Assembly (NCBI RefSeq): GCF_014287675.1
Contig: NZ_JACOPQ010000001.1
Span: 1 to 64,000, forward strand
DNA from: Lawsonibacter faecis
Lineage (GTDB): Bacteria; Bacillota; Clostridia; Oscillospirales; Oscillospiraceae
Direction: 5' to 3'
Length of the DNA: 64,000 nt
This document shows positions 31,558 through 40,681 of this stretch, in pieces. Position numbers and translations under genes: made by a program. Numbering within the stretch: position 1 is the first letter of the stretch; every line of letters begins with the position of its first letter. The notes beneath the pieces are model-generated. The model did not search any database, was not told where the DNA came from, and saw only the letters and a program-made list of their open reading frames with translations.

Positions 31558-32919
31558 TCAATTCTCTTCCTGGAACTTGCGGTAAGGCCCAATCCCCTTT
31601 TCCGCCTTGCAGCGGTGGAATTCCTCCCGGCAGCGCTCGGCCAGGCCCGGCTCTATCAGCGCGTCGTACATGGCCTGGGACATCAGCTTGGCGGCGTAGA
31701 CCGCGGCCTTCTCGCCGATGCTGGTGCCCGACGCCGCCACCACGCTCCAGTGGTGTCCCGGCGTGCCCTTCACCCGGCCCGGCCCCCGCACCTGGAGGGT
31801 TGGCACGATATGGCTCACGTCCCCCACGTCGGAGGACCCGGCGATGTAGATGGGCTTCGGCGGATGGGCAGCGGTCGGCAGCAGCGCCTCGTTATCCCCG
31901 GGCGCAGCCTTCCCGGTGGTATTCTCATAGACCTCCCGGGCGAAGCGGTACTCCTCCTCCGTATAGGCGATGGGCTCCACCTCCCCCACCGCCCGGTAGC
32001 AGAACTCGTTGAGCACGTGGTTGGGGAGGGACCCGTAGCAGTGACTCTTTACGCGGCGCTTCATGGTGGTCCCGGTCATCAGGGCCGCCCCCTCCGCCAC
32101 GGCGGTGACCCGCTCCAGAATCTCGTCGCTCCCCGCGTCGTTTGACCGCACCAAATACCGCACGGCGGCGTACTCGGGCACCACGTTGGGGGCCGTCCCG
32201 GCGGAGAGATAGCTGTGGTGGACCTTGCAGTCCTCGGTGATGTGCTCGCGCAGGTACTGCACGCCCACGCTCATCAGCTCGGCCGCGTCCAGGGCGCTCC
32301 GGCCCGCCCAGGGCTGCATGGCTGCGTGGGCGGACTTCCCGAAGAACTCGAAGGTCACATCAGTCGATGCGGCGGACACCATGTCGTCAAAGCTGGGGGC
32401 CATATCGCAGGGGTGCCATGCGAAGCAGAGGTCCAGCTCGTCGAAATACCCCTCCGCCGCCATGCGCACCTTGCCCTGGAGGCTCTCCTCGGCAGGTGTG
32501 GCCATAAACACCAGCGTTCCGCCCAGCCCCTCGGCCTCCATGGCGCTCTTGAGGGCGGAGGCCGCCGCCACGGCGCAGGAGATAATTTGGCAGTGCCCGC
32601 AGCCATGGCCCGGCCCCTCAAGGGGCGCCTTGTGGGAGACGCAGTCCTGCCCCAGGCCGGGCAGGGCATCGTACTCGCCCAGGATGGCAATAACCGGCCT
32701 GCCGCTGCCGTACCGCGCCACGATGGCGTTGGGCTCGCCGCCGTCCCCCATCAGGGAGAAGCACTCCGGCGCAAAGCCCTGCTCCCGCAGGAAGGCCGCC
32801 GTCTCGGCGCAGGCGTAGTGCTCGTTCAGGGCGGTCTCGGGCCGCGCCCAAATCCGGTGCTCCAGGGCCCTGACCTGCGCCTCATGCCGCTCAAACCAGC
32901 CGCTCAAATATTCGTTCAT
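31558..32919 (-). CDS. M20 family amidohydrolase, AbgB-like
   Basis: A 453-residue M20D peptidase/amidohydrolase resembling p-aminobenzoyl-glutamate hydrolase subunit B and N-acyl amino-acid amidohydrolases. Metal-site regions are visible as GEYDALPGLG, GPGHGCGHC, TPAEES, CFAWHP and the late PGHHW. ATG 32919 has GGAGGAGG upstream; the TTG at 32934 is less likely. It would hydrolyse an amide bond of the compound brought in by the SLC13-like permease of the same unit. Confidence 0.85.
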   Translation of the reverse strand: MNEYLSGWFERHEAQVRALEHRIWARPETALNEHYACAETAAFLREQGFAPECFSLMGDGGEPNAIVARYGSGRPVIAILGEYDALPGLGQDCVSHKAPLEGPGHGCGHCQIISCAVAAASALKSAMEAEGLGGTLVFMATPAEESLQGKVRMAAEGYFDELDLCFAWHPCDMAPSFDDMVSAASTDVTFEFFGKSAHAAMQPWAGRSALDAAELMSVGVQYLREHITEDCKVHHSYLSAGTAPNVVPEYAAVRYLVRSNDAGSDEILERVTAVAEGAALMTGTTMKRRVKSHCYGSLPNHVLNEFCYRAVGEVEPIAYTEEEYRFAREVYENTTGKAAPGDNEALLPTAAHPPKPIYIAGSSDVGDVSHIVPTLQVRGPGRVKGTPGHHWSVVAASGTSIGEKAAVYAAKLMSQAMYDALIEPGLAERCREEFHRCKAEKGIGPYRKFQEEN

Positions 32920-32979
32920 CTTGTCCTCCTCCAAAAATAGACGCGGGGCGGCGGTATTTGCACCGCCGCCCCCGCCTGA

Positions 32980-35064
32980 TTAGTAAGTAATGTTCCTGGT
33001 GGACAGCGCCAGGATGGCGTCGAACCCGGTCCGGGTGGCGTGGTAGAGGTTGCTGGGCTTCACGCAGTCGCCCACGGGGATCACGTCGAAGGCCGTGCCC
33101 CGGAAGGCGTCCCGCTCGGCGGCCTTGGGCTTCATCCCGGCGGTGAGAACCACCGTGTCGGCGGGAATCAGCTCTTCCTTCCCGTCCGGTCCGGCCACCC
33201 GGACGCCCCCGGGGGTAATCTCCACGCAGCGGGTCTCGGTGCGGGTGGTCACCCGCTCGGCGATGTGGGTGGTCTCGTCCAGATACATGGCGGTGTTGAT
33301 GTCGTAGTCATGCTCCAGGAAGTGGAGGGTAGTAATCCGCTCGGTAAAGGTGCTGTCCGCAGCCAGCATGTCGGTCATCTCAATGAGGTCCACCTGATGG
33401 CCGTCCCGGCCCAGCTCCAGGGCGGTCTCGCAGCCGATCATACCCCCGCCCACGATGACCACCTTACGGCCCACCCTGTCCAGATTGGCCCTCACGTCCA
33501 CGCCGAAGATGACGTTGGGCCCGTCCACGCCGGGGATGGGCGGCTTGGCGGGCTCCGCGCCCACGGCCACGATCACCGCGTCCACCAGATCCTTTTTCAC
33601 CTGCTCGGGAGTGGCGGCGGTGTTCAGCCGCACGTCGATGGCGGATTTCTTCACCTGGCGGACCAGGTAATCCCTGAAGTTGGCCAGGTCCTGCTTGAAG
33701 TCAATGCCGTCGGCCAGCTTGAGCTGTCCGCCCAGGCGGTCGGACTTCTCGTAGAGCACCACCTCATACCCCTGGCGGACGCCCTCCAGGGCGGCCTGCA
33801 TCCCGGCGGGGCCGCCGCCGACCACGGCAATTTTCTTGTGGACCCCGTTGCGGGGGAAGTGGGGCATCATCCAGGGCCGGCCGTGCATGGGGTTCACGGA
33901 GCACTCGATGTGCCGGGTGGATTTCTTGAAGTCCTGGAGGATGACCTTTGCGTTGGAGTTGGTGCGCCCGGCTCCCACGTCGGTGCAGCGCAGGCACTTG
34001 ATACAGGGGCGTATGTCGTCCGCCCGGCCCGCCCGGGCCTTCTCCGGCCAGTCCGGGTCGGCGATGAAGGCCCGGCAGGCGGCCACGAAGTCGGCCTTCC
34101 CCTCGGCGATGATGCGGTCGGCCAGGGCGGGGTCGTTGATGGCGCCCACGGTGGTCACAGGGATTTTAATGCCCGCCTTCTTCATGGCCTCGGCGGCGTA
34201 GAGGTTGCAGTTGTGGGGCATGAACCGCCCCGGATGCATGACGCCCCGGGCCACGGCGTTGCGGCGGGAGCCGACGGAGCAGTGGATGATGTCGATTTTG
34301 TCCTCGATCATCTTCACAAACTCCACGGCCTCCTCCACCGTCATGCCGCCCTCGATAAGCTCATTGGTGGAAAGGCGGTACTCCAGGATAAAATCGGGCC
34401 CCATGGCGGCGCGGATGGCGTCCAGCACCATGATGGGGAAGCGGGCGCGGTTTTCCAGGCTCCCGCCGTACTTGTCCTTACGCTGGTTCTCCACCGGGGA
34501 GATGAACTGGCTCAGCAGCCATGAGTGGCCGCCGTGGACCAGGGCCATGTCCGCGCCGCCCCGCTTGGCCATGATGGCAGCGTCGGCGAACTGCTGCGCC
34601 ACCTCCAGCATATCATCCTCGGTCATCTCGTCGCAGACGTTGCCGTTGGGCATCACCTTGGCGGAGGGGCCGATGGGGTTGCGCCCGCCGTTGTACTGGG
34701 GCAGGGACCACTGACCGCAGTGGCTCAGCTCAATGGACACCAGCGCGCCGTAGGTGTGCACGTAGTCGGAGAACTGGTTGAACTGGCGCAGGGTCAGCTC
34801 GTCGTACATATTGATCTGGTTGTTGTGGCCGCAGCCGTTGATGGGGGAGATTTTGGCCTCGGCGGTGGTGACCACGGCGGCCCCGCCCCGGGCCTTGTTG
34901 CCGTAGTAGACGCAGGCCTCCGGGTTGAGGAAGCTCTCGGTGGTGACCAGGTTGTTCATGCCCTGGGGCGCGGCGAAGATGCGGTTTTTAAAGGTGGTCT
35001 TTTTGATGGTCATGGGCTGAAACAGGTGCGGATAGAGCTCCTCAAAGGGCAGCAGTTCACTCAT
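32980..35064 (-). CDS. FAD/FMN/Fe-S enoate reductase-type old yellow enzyme
   Basis: A 694-residue fusion typical of 2,4-dienoyl-CoA and 2-enoate reductases (BaiCD-like). The N-terminal TIM barrel binds FMN (MTIKKTTFKNRIFAAPQGMN, catalytic region HGGHSWLLSQFISP). An Fe-S motif CIKCLRC with a later ECSVNP follows. An FAD domain (KKIAVVGGGPAGMQAALEG) and an NAD domain (KVVIVGGGMIGCETALELG) come last. The Fe-S spacing is C-x2-C-x2-C, one residue tighter than the usual pattern. It should reduce an activated C=C bond anaerobically. It lies 60 bp from the amidohydrolase and 23 bp from the permease. Confidence 0.9.
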   Translation of the reverse strand: MSELLPFEELYPHLFQPMTIKKTTFKNRIFAAPQGMNNLVTTESFLNPEACVYYGNKARGGAAVVTTAEAKISPINGCGHNNQINMYDELTLRQFNQFSDYVHTYGALVSIELSHCGQWSLPQYNGGRNPIGPSAKVMPNGNVCDEMTEDDMLEVAQQFADAAIMAKRGGADMALVHGGHSWLLSQFISPVENQRKDKYGGSLENRARFPIMVLDAIRAAMGPDFILEYRLSTNELIEGGMTVEEAVEFVKMIEDKIDIIHCSVGSRRNAVARGVMHPGRFMPHNCNLYAAEAMKKAGIKIPVTTVGAINDPALADRIIAEGKADFVAACRAFIADPDWPEKARAGRADDIRPCIKCLRCTDVGAGRTNSNAKVILQDFKKSTRHIECSVNPMHGRPWMMPHFPRNGVHKKIAVVGGGPAGMQAALEGVRQGYEVVLYEKSDRLGGQLKLADGIDFKQDLANFRDYLVRQVKKSAIDVRLNTAATPEQVKKDLVDAVIVAVGAEPAKPPIPGVDGPNVIFGVDVRANLDRVGRKVVIVGGGMIGCETALELGRDGHQVDLIEMTDMLAADSTFTERITTLHFLEHDYDINTAMYLDETTHIAERVTTRTETRCVEITPGGVRVAGPDGKEELIPADTVVLTAGMKPKAAERDAFRGTAFDVIPVGDCVKPSNLYHATRTGFDAILALSTRNITY

Positions 35065-35087
35065 TGTAATTCCTCCTAATCAAGGCG

Positions 35088-36566
35088 TCAATGGAACATG
35101 ACGTTGGCAAGCGGCAGTCCGACGATGTACATGATAATCAAATCCAGCCCCACGCATATCAGGCCGTACTTAAGGGCGTTGCGTCCGGGAACCCATTCCT
35201 TGTTGCCGTAGATAAGGGCAGCGGGCAGGCTGCCGGCGGGGGTGGCCAGGGCGCAGGAGCAGACGGTGATGAGCACCATCATCAGCGCCTGGGAGTTGAC
35301 GTTGGGGTTGGTCATGCAGAGGGTGTAGGCGATGGGGGTGAAGATGATGCCGGTGGCCAGGTTGTTGCAGAAGTTGGTCACGATGCAGGCCGTCAGCAGC
35401 AGCAGGATGGAGAATACCAGCACGCTCTTCCCCGCCAGCAGGGGGGACATGGTGTCGGAGATAAACTGCTTGATGCCGGTCTCCTCGCTCTCGATGGCCT
35501 TGGAGATGACCATGGCGCCCGCCAGCAGGAAGTAGGAGTTCCAGTCGATGTTGCCGTCCACCATCTGCTTGAGGGGCTTGCCCATCTTCAGGTTCAGGAA
35601 CACCATGAAGAATACGGCCAGCGCCGTGGTGCCCACGGTGCCCAGATTATTGAGCACCTGGGTGACGGCCCACTCCTTGGGCATGATGCTGGGGAAGAGG
35701 AGCATGCAGACCACCACCAGGAAGTACACCAGGATGAACTTCTGGTAGGGGGTTACAGTCTCCTTGCTCTCGATGTGCATCTGGGAGTTGGTGATTTTGG
35801 ATACGTCAGGCCGGAAGACGAAGCGGCACAGGAGCAGATAGCCGCCGATGACCACCCAGTCGGTGATGAGCATCCAGATGAAGTACATGAAGTAATTGAT
35901 GGTCAGGCCCGAGAGCTCGGTGTAGGAGCCCAGCATAATCATGGACAGGGACTTGAAGGGGAAGAGCTGAAAGGCCATGGAGCCGGAGAGCACGATGCCG
36001 ACGATCATCAGCATCGGCCACTTCTCACCCTTCTTGAAGCCGTACACATCGCAGATGCCGTACAGCATGGTCCACATGATGAGGATTGCGGGGATGAGGG
36101 AGATCATGCAGGAGAGCACAAACATGGCCAGGCACAGCAGGAAGGAGAGCACCCAGGGCTTGCCCTTGGCGATCTTCAGGCTGACCAGCTTGTCCGCCAG
36201 GCTCTTCACCGCGCCGGAGGAGTTGAGAATTCCGGCGAAAATCATCATGAAGAGCACCAGCATCACGTTGGTGTGGCCAAAGCCGGAGGCGAACACGCTG
36301 GTCACGCTGGCGTAGCCGGAGGTGCCCAGTGCGATTAGGCCCAGAACGCTGGGCCAGTGGAGCGCCACGGTCAGCCAGCCCCAGATCATGCCCAGGAAAA
36401 TGCCGGCCACCCGCATGCCAAGCGGGGTGATGCTTCCGACGGGAGGAAGGAAGCCGAAGCCGAACATCAGCGCCACGCTGATAAAGCTGTTGATATAGGT
36501 CGCCGTGGTATTGTTGGATGCGAAAATGGATTCCTTTTTGGTCAGCAGGGTATTATCCGTTGCCAT
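35088..36566 (-). CDS. SLC13/DASS-type anion permease
   Basis: A 492-residue, roughly 12-helix transporter (MATDNTLLTKKESIFASNNT) of the divalent-anion symporter superfamily, which usually moves carboxylates or sulfate with sodium. NFCNNLATGIIFTPI and PAGSLPAALIYGNKEW resemble the re-entrant SNT-type motifs. It is the first gene of a likely three-gene unit with an old yellow enzyme and an amidohydrolase, so the cargo is probably an unsaturated or amide-linked carboxylate. The exact substrate is unknown. Confidence 0.82.
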   Translation of the reverse strand: MATDNTLLTKKESIFASNNTTATYINSFISVALMFGFGFLPPVGSITPLGMRVAGIFLGMIWGWLTVALHWPSVLGLIALGTSGYASVTSVFASGFGHTNVMLVLFMMIFAGILNSSGAVKSLADKLVSLKIAKGKPWVLSFLLCLAMFVLSCMISLIPAILIMWTMLYGICDVYGFKKGEKWPMLMIVGIVLSGSMAFQLFPFKSLSMIMLGSYTELSGLTINYFMYFIWMLITDWVVIGGYLLLCRFVFRPDVSKITNSQMHIESKETVTPYQKFILVYFLVVVCMLLFPSIMPKEWAVTQVLNNLGTVGTTALAVFFMVFLNLKMGKPLKQMVDGNIDWNSYFLLAGAMVISKAIESEETGIKQFISDTMSPLLAGKSVLVFSILLLLTACIVTNFCNNLATGIIFTPIAYTLCMTNPNVNSQALMMVLITVCSCALATPAGSLPAALIYGNKEWVPGRNALKYGLICVGLDLIIMYIVGLPLANVMFH

Positions 36567-36816
36567 TTCTTTCCCGCCCTTTCTCTATGTTTCTCTTTCT
36601 CTCTGCGCCGTAAAAATAAACGAACCTCCCTTCCAGTATTGCCTTTGTTTTTGACGAATTGCACATTCACTATGTCTTTATTTTAACGAGCCGCATTCAA
36701 ATTGCATAACTGGGTCTCCCTATGGCGAGATAGAAAAAACTTATCACGTCCCGCCCGCTCCCTGTGTTCCGCCCACGTCCCCCGCCCTGTCCCAAAAATT
36801 CTCCACCCTCCGCCTC
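36567..36816. other. Intergenic region, nothing recognised
   Basis: The 250 bp between the divergent permease gene and the leuA promoter show no protein-like frame or strong hairpin. The minus-strand promoter of the permease operon presumably lies here but could not be placed firmly. Confidence 0.4.
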
Positions 36817-36845
36817 TTGACAAACACCCGCCCTTCCGATACAAT
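36817..36845 (+). promoter_or_regulatory. Sigma-A promoter of leuA
   Basis: A consensus TTGACA (36817-36822) and TACAAT (36840-36845) are separated by exactly 17 bp, with the T-box leader starting about 15 bp later. Confidence 0.85.
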
Positions 36846-36862
36846 CAATGCAATATCTCCCC

Positions 36863-37118
36863 CAAAGGCGAGGAAGGGAATAAGACCAGGCTGTCCCGCT
36901 CAGAGAACCGGTGGTTGGTGCGAACCGGCGCGAGGGCTTCTGGTGTATACTGGTCCCGGAGCCGCCCGCCCGAACGGAAACCAGTAGGGTGGGACGAATG
37001 GCCTCGTTAACGGCCAAGGCCTTGTTGGAGGCTGACGAGCGCATACCGGAGACGGCGTGCGGAATCAGGGTGGTACCGCGTATTTTACGCCCCTGACCTA
37101 ATCTTAGGTCAGGGGCGT
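36863..37118 (+). promoter_or_regulatory. T-box leader (probably leucine-specific) with terminator
   Basis: Stem I has the distal AGAGAACCGGTGGTTGG region and a basal helix GACCAG/CTGGTC. The conserved T-box AGGGTGGTACCGCG is at 37067-37080. The terminator ACGCCCCTGACCTAA / TTAGGTCAGGGGCGT spans 37087-37118, followed by TTGTTTTG. TCAGGG can pair with CCCTGA to form the antiterminator. Leu codons CTT (36937) and CTG (36940) both lie in the expected specifier-loop strand. The codon is not resolved, and leucine is inferred from leuA downstream. Confidence 0.93.
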
Positions 37119-37154
37119 TTGTTTTGTCTCTGGCCGCACAGGAGGTCAAACCCC

Positions 37155-38840
37155 ATGAAAAAGTCCTTTGAAAAGTACATCCCCTTTGTGCCCCTGAAGC
37201 TGGAGGACCGCCGGTGGCCGGACCGCCGGGTCAGCAAGGCCCCCATCTGGTGCTCCGTGGACCTGCGGGACGGCAACCAGGCCCTGGTGGACCCCATGAA
37301 CCTCCAGGAGAAGCTGGAGTATTTCCACACCCTGGTGGATATCGGCGTGAAGGAGATTGAGATCGGCTTCCCCTCCGCCAGCGAGACCGAGTACGAGATC
37401 TGCCGGGAGCTCATCGACGGCGGCCACATTCCCGACGACGTGACCATCCAGGTCCTGGTCCAGGCCCGGCCCCACCTGATTCAGAAGACCTTTGAGGCCA
37501 TCAAGGGCGCCAAGCACGTCATTTTCCATTTCTATAACTCCACCTCCACCCTTCAGCGCAAGGTGGTCTTCCATACCGACGTGGAGGGCGTGAAGAAAAT
37601 CGCCGTGGACGCCGCCGGGCTCATCTATGAGCTGAGCCGCAGCGCCATCGAAGCGGGGATGGATCTGCGGTACGAGTACTCCCCCGAGTCCTTTATGGGT
37701 ACCGAGATGGACGCCGCCGTGGACATCTGTCAGGCCGTCATCGAGGCCGTCCACGCCACCCCCGAGAAAAAAATCATCCTCAATCTCCCCACCACGGTGG
37801 AAAACTGCATGCCCAACTACTTTGCCGACGAGATTGAGTACTTCATCAGGAAGCTCCCCGGCCGGGAGAGCGCCATCATCTCCCTCCACCCCCATAACGA
37901 CCGCGGCTGCGGCGTGGCCACCGCCGAGCTGGGTCTCCTGGCCGGCGCGGAGCGCATTGAGGCCACCCTCTTCGGCAACGGCGAGCGGACCGGCAACGTG
38001 GACATGGTCACCCTGGCCCTCAATCTCTATACCCAGGGCGTGGACCCGGAGCTGGATTTTTCCGACGTGAACAAGATCCGGGATATGTACGAGCGCTGCA
38101 CCAAAATGAAGGTGGGCGAGCGCCAGCCCTACGCCGGAGAGCTGGTCTTCACCGCCTTCTCCGGCTCTCATCAGGACGCCATCAACAAGGGCACGGCGTA
38201 CATGCGCGAGAGCGGCACCGAGTTCTGGGAGATCCCCTATCTGCCCATCGACCCGGCAGATGTGGGGCGGCAGTACGAGCCAATCATCCGCATCAACTCC
38301 CAGTCGGGCAAGGGCGGCGCGGCCTACGTCATGCAGCATAACTTCGGCTTCGACCTCCCCAAGGCCATGCACCCCGAGTTCGGCCGCATCGTCCAGGCGG
38401 AGACCGACGCCGTGGGCAGGGAGATCACCCCCCAGCGGATTTACGACCTCTTCAAGGCGAACTACATCGACGCTGCGGCGCCCTACCAGCTCCTGCGCCA
38501 CTCTTTCGCCGAGTTTACCGACGAGGACGGCCGCTCCCACGTCACCTTCGCCGGCACCATCCGCCACCACGATACCGTCTTCCAGGTCCAGGGCTCCGGC
38601 AACGGCCCCATTGACTCCTTCTTCAACGCCATCCACGGCCAGAAGATGGACCAGTTTACCTTTGTGGACTATAAGGAGCACGCCGTCTCGGTTGGCTCCG
38701 ACTCCATGGCGGTGGCATATATTCAGCTCCGGGACAAGGGCGGACAGGACCACTTCGGCGTGGGCATCTCCCACAACATCAACCTTGCCCCCCTCAAGGG
38801 CATTCTCTCCGCCATCAACCGCGCCGTCTCCGGCACCTGA
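37155..38840 (+). CDS. leuA: 2-isopropylmalate synthase (LeuA type 2)
   Basis: A 561-residue enzyme that condenses acetyl-CoA with 2-oxoisovalerate, the first committed step of leucine synthesis. It shows APIWCSVDLRDGNQALVDPM (HMGL-like start), the SLHPHNDRGCGVATAELGLL metal site, and GNGERTGNVDMVTLALNLY. A C-terminal regulatory domain follows. Length and motifs match the LeuA2 form. ATG 37155 has AGGAGG upstream. It is governed by a T-box, so uncharged tRNA-Leu should raise expression. No other leu genes follow. Confidence 0.95.
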   Translation: MKKSFEKYIPFVPLKLEDRRWPDRRVSKAPIWCSVDLRDGNQALVDPMNLQEKLEYFHTLVDIGVKEIEIGFPSASETEYEICRELIDGGHIPDDVTIQVLVQARPHLIQKTFEAIKGAKHVIFHFYNSTSTLQRKVVFHTDVEGVKKIAVDAAGLIYELSRSAIEAGMDLRYEYSPESFMGTEMDAAVDICQAVIEAVHATPEKKIILNLPTTVENCMPNYFADEIEYFIRKLPGRESAIISLHPHNDRGCGVATAELGLLAGAERIEATLFGNGERTGNVDMVTLALNLYTQGVDPELDFSDVNKIRDMYERCTKMKVGERQPYAGELVFTAFSGSHQDAINKGTAYMRESGTEFWEIPYLPIDPADVGRQYEPIIRINSQSGKGGAAYVMQHNFGFDLPKAMHPEFGRIVQAETDAVGREITPQRIYDLFKANYIDAAAPYQLLRHSFAEFTDEDGRSHVTFAGTIRHHDTVFQVQGSGNGPIDSFFNAIHGQKMDQFTFVDYKEHAVSVGSDSMAVAYIQLRDKGGQDHFGVGISHNINLAPLKGILSAINRAVSGT

Positions 38841-38901
38841 GGCGAATCCCGCCTCCAATGGCGTTTTTCAACCCCTTCCGCGCCCCGGCACAAGAAAAGA
38901 G

Positions 38902-38955
38902 CCCCATCCGTCATGCAGCCTTCTGTCAAGGAAGCCCCACGGGGCTTCCTTGACA
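38902..38955. repeat. Copy 2 of the palindromic intergenic repeat
   Basis: CCCCATCCGTCATGC (38902-38916) is followed by TGTCAAGGAAGCCCC / GGGGCTTCCTTGACA (38924-38938, 38941-38955). This is the same order as the copies near 44.65 kb and, inverted, 62.7 kb. Confidence 0.85.
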
Positions 38956-38959
38956 AGCT

Positions 38960-38992
38960 AAAGAGCCCTCCGGCATAAGCCGGAGGGCTCTT
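38960..38992. terminator. Terminator between leuA and the Ig-like protein gene
   Basis: AAGAGCCCTCCGGC and GCCGGAGGGCTCTTT pair around ATAA, flanked by A and T residues, between convergent genes. Confidence 0.85.
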
Positions 38993-39001
38993 TATACGTT
39001 T

Positions 39002-39442
39002 TTATTCAATTTCAAACTCCACCGCCAGACGGTACGGCCCTTTCCCGTTCAGCTCGACCTCCTTCACCAGGCGGTAGGTCCCCGGCCTCAAAAAGCCCCA
39101 GCCGCGCTCCCAGTCCGCCGTCTCCGCGGCGCTCGTGCCGGCCCCTGCCACCCTCAGCGACAGCGGCCATGCGGTATTTGCCCGCTGGAGGACCCACTCC
39201 CAGCCAAAGAGTCCCCGCCTTTGAAGGTCGTACCGCGCGCCGTAGGTCAATTCCCCGTCCGTGTTGTTGACGACGGCAAACTCCACGCCCGCGCGGCTGG
39301 CGCTGCCCTCCGTCAAAACCAGGGAAATTCCCTCCAATTCGTCAACTTTAGCGTCCCAATGGAGCAAAACGAATGCGCCTGTACCCACAGCCAGGAAAAT
39401 ACCCCCTAAAATGATAAAAGCGGCCCGTTTTGTCCGCGCCAT
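39002..39442 (-). CDS. Membrane-anchored Ig-like (Big_14-type) domain protein
   Basis: A 146-residue protein with an N-terminal membrane segment (RAAFIILGGIFLAVGTGAFV) and an extracytoplasmic beta-sandwich. GARYDLQRR, WPLSLRVAG, WGFLRPGTYRLVKEVEL and the repeated Trp/Gly pattern match immunoglobulin-like Big_14-type domains. The ATG at 39442 has GGGAGG upstream. The binding partner is unknown. It stands alone between terminators. Confidence 0.7.
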   Translation of the reverse strand: MARTKRAAFIILGGIFLAVGTGAFVLLHWDAKVDELEGISLVLTEGSASRAGVEFAVVNNTDGELTYGARYDLQRRGLFGWEWVLQRANTAWPLSLRVAGAGTSAAETADWERGWGFLRPGTYRLVKEVELNGKGPYRLAVEFEIE

Positions 39443-39493
39443 GGCGCTCCCTCCCCGCAAAAGTCTCCTCTGCAGTACTATCGTCTCAAGTGC

Positions 39494-40681
39494 TCAATTC
39501 GTGACGCTTTTCCGCGGTTTTCTCAGGAAAAGCGCCGCCGCGGTGCAGAGGAGCACCGCGGCCCCGGCGGTCAGGCAGAGGCCGGCAAATCCCAGCGTCC
39601 CCACCGCCGCGCCGGCGACGCCGCAGGCCAGCAGGCCCCCCAGCTGGCAGGAGAGGGAGGCCACGCTCAGCAGCCCCGCCCGCTGGGCGTCGGGGACCAT
39701 GCGGTTCATCAGGGTCTGTTCCAGCACGTCCGCGCCGCCCAAAAGCAGATATAAAAGCCCGTAAAACACAAAAAATCCGGGTACATTCGCCTGGAGGGCA
39801 AAGAGAGCCGCCGAAGCGGCGAGAATGATGCGCAAAACCGCATATCTGCGCCATTCCGCTGCTCCGGCGGCGGCTTTTGCCCGCCGGATGAGCACATTGC
39901 CCAGCGCCGCCGAGGCGAAGCCCACAGCGGAGACCACTCCCAGCAGCGGCGTCTGCTCCGGGGTGATAATAGCGGTGAACATGGGCTGCCAGTAGGCCTC
40001 CACCAGGCTGACCAGCGCCCCGGTGGAGAACAGGCATATCAGAAGGCCCGTCATGGCCCGGGAGCCCTTCACAATGCCCGCCGCCTCGCCCAGGTAGCCG
40101 CGCAGGGAGGGCCGGGGCCCGGCGTGCTCCTGTCGGGCCTCGCGCACGAAGGCCATACACAGCAGCCCCACGGCCGCCGCCAGCACAAGACGGATCATCA
40201 GGTGGAGGCCGTACCCCCGCCAGTTGGGCAGCGCGCCGCCCCCAATGGCTCCGGCGGCGAGACCCACGCTCTGGCACAGCGAGAGCTGGCCCGTGATGGC
40301 GGAGTAGCCCTCCCCGCCGTGGGCGGCGGCGTACTCCTCGATAATCAGGGCGTCCAGGCTGCCGGAGGAGAAGGCCCGGGAGAGGCCGTAGAGCACGAAG
40401 CCGGAAAGCAGGGCCCACACGCTCCCGGACAGGAGCAGGGCCAGCATACTCCCCGCCCCCAGCGCGCAGGAGATGAGAAAGGTCTTTTTCCGCCCCAGGA
40501 GGTCGGCGCAGACGCCGGAGGGCACCTCGCAGAGGATCACGGTGGCGGAGTAGACTCCCAGTACCAGGGGCAGGGTGCGCAGGTCGCAGCCCCGCTCCAG
40601 CAGCAGCAGGCTGAGGATGGGCATCAGCACGCCGCCGGAAAAGCTGTGCAGGAATAAGATGAGGCGCTGGGCCGGCTTCAC
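39494..40681 (-). CDS. MFS transporter
   Basis: A 395-residue, 12-helix MFS protein (MKPAQRLILFLHSFSGGVLM) with a DLLGRKKTFL loop 2-3 motif. It probably exports a toxic compound; the substrate is unknown. Its ATG overlaps the stop of the upstream helix-turn-helix regulator (ATGA), so the regulator probably controls it. A longer frame in another phase overlaps it but lacks membrane segments. Confidence 0.85.
   Translation of the reverse strand: MKPAQRLILFLHSFSGGVLMPILSLLLLERGCDLRTLPLVLGVYSATVILCEVPSGVCADLLGRKKTFLISCALGAGSMLALLLSGSVWALLSGFVLYGLSRAFSSGSLDALIIEEYAAAHGGEGYSAITGQLSLCQSVGLAAGAIGGGALPNWRGYGLHLMIRLVLAAAVGLLCMAFVREARQEHAGPRPSLRGYLGEAAGIVKGSRAMTGLLICLFSTGALVSLVEAYWQPMFTAIITPEQTPLLGVVSAVGFASAALGNVLIRRAKAAAGAAEWRRYAVLRIILAASAALFALQANVPGFFVFYGLLYLLLGGADVLEQTLMNRMVPDAQRAGLLSVASLSCQLGGLLACGVAGAAVGTLGFAGLCLTAGAAVLLCTAAALFLRKPRKSVTN

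Noticed and set aside
33040..34524. 494-codon frame antisense to the old yellow enzyme
   Set aside because: The sense strand encodes clear FMN, Fe-S, FAD and NAD motifs; this frame has none.
37146..38858. 570-codon frame antisense to leuA
   Set aside because: Shadow of a strongly supported gene behind a T-box leader.
40199..40681. Drug-resistance assignment for the MFS genes
   Set aside because: General MFS motifs do not identify a substrate; a specific resistance call would be unsupported.
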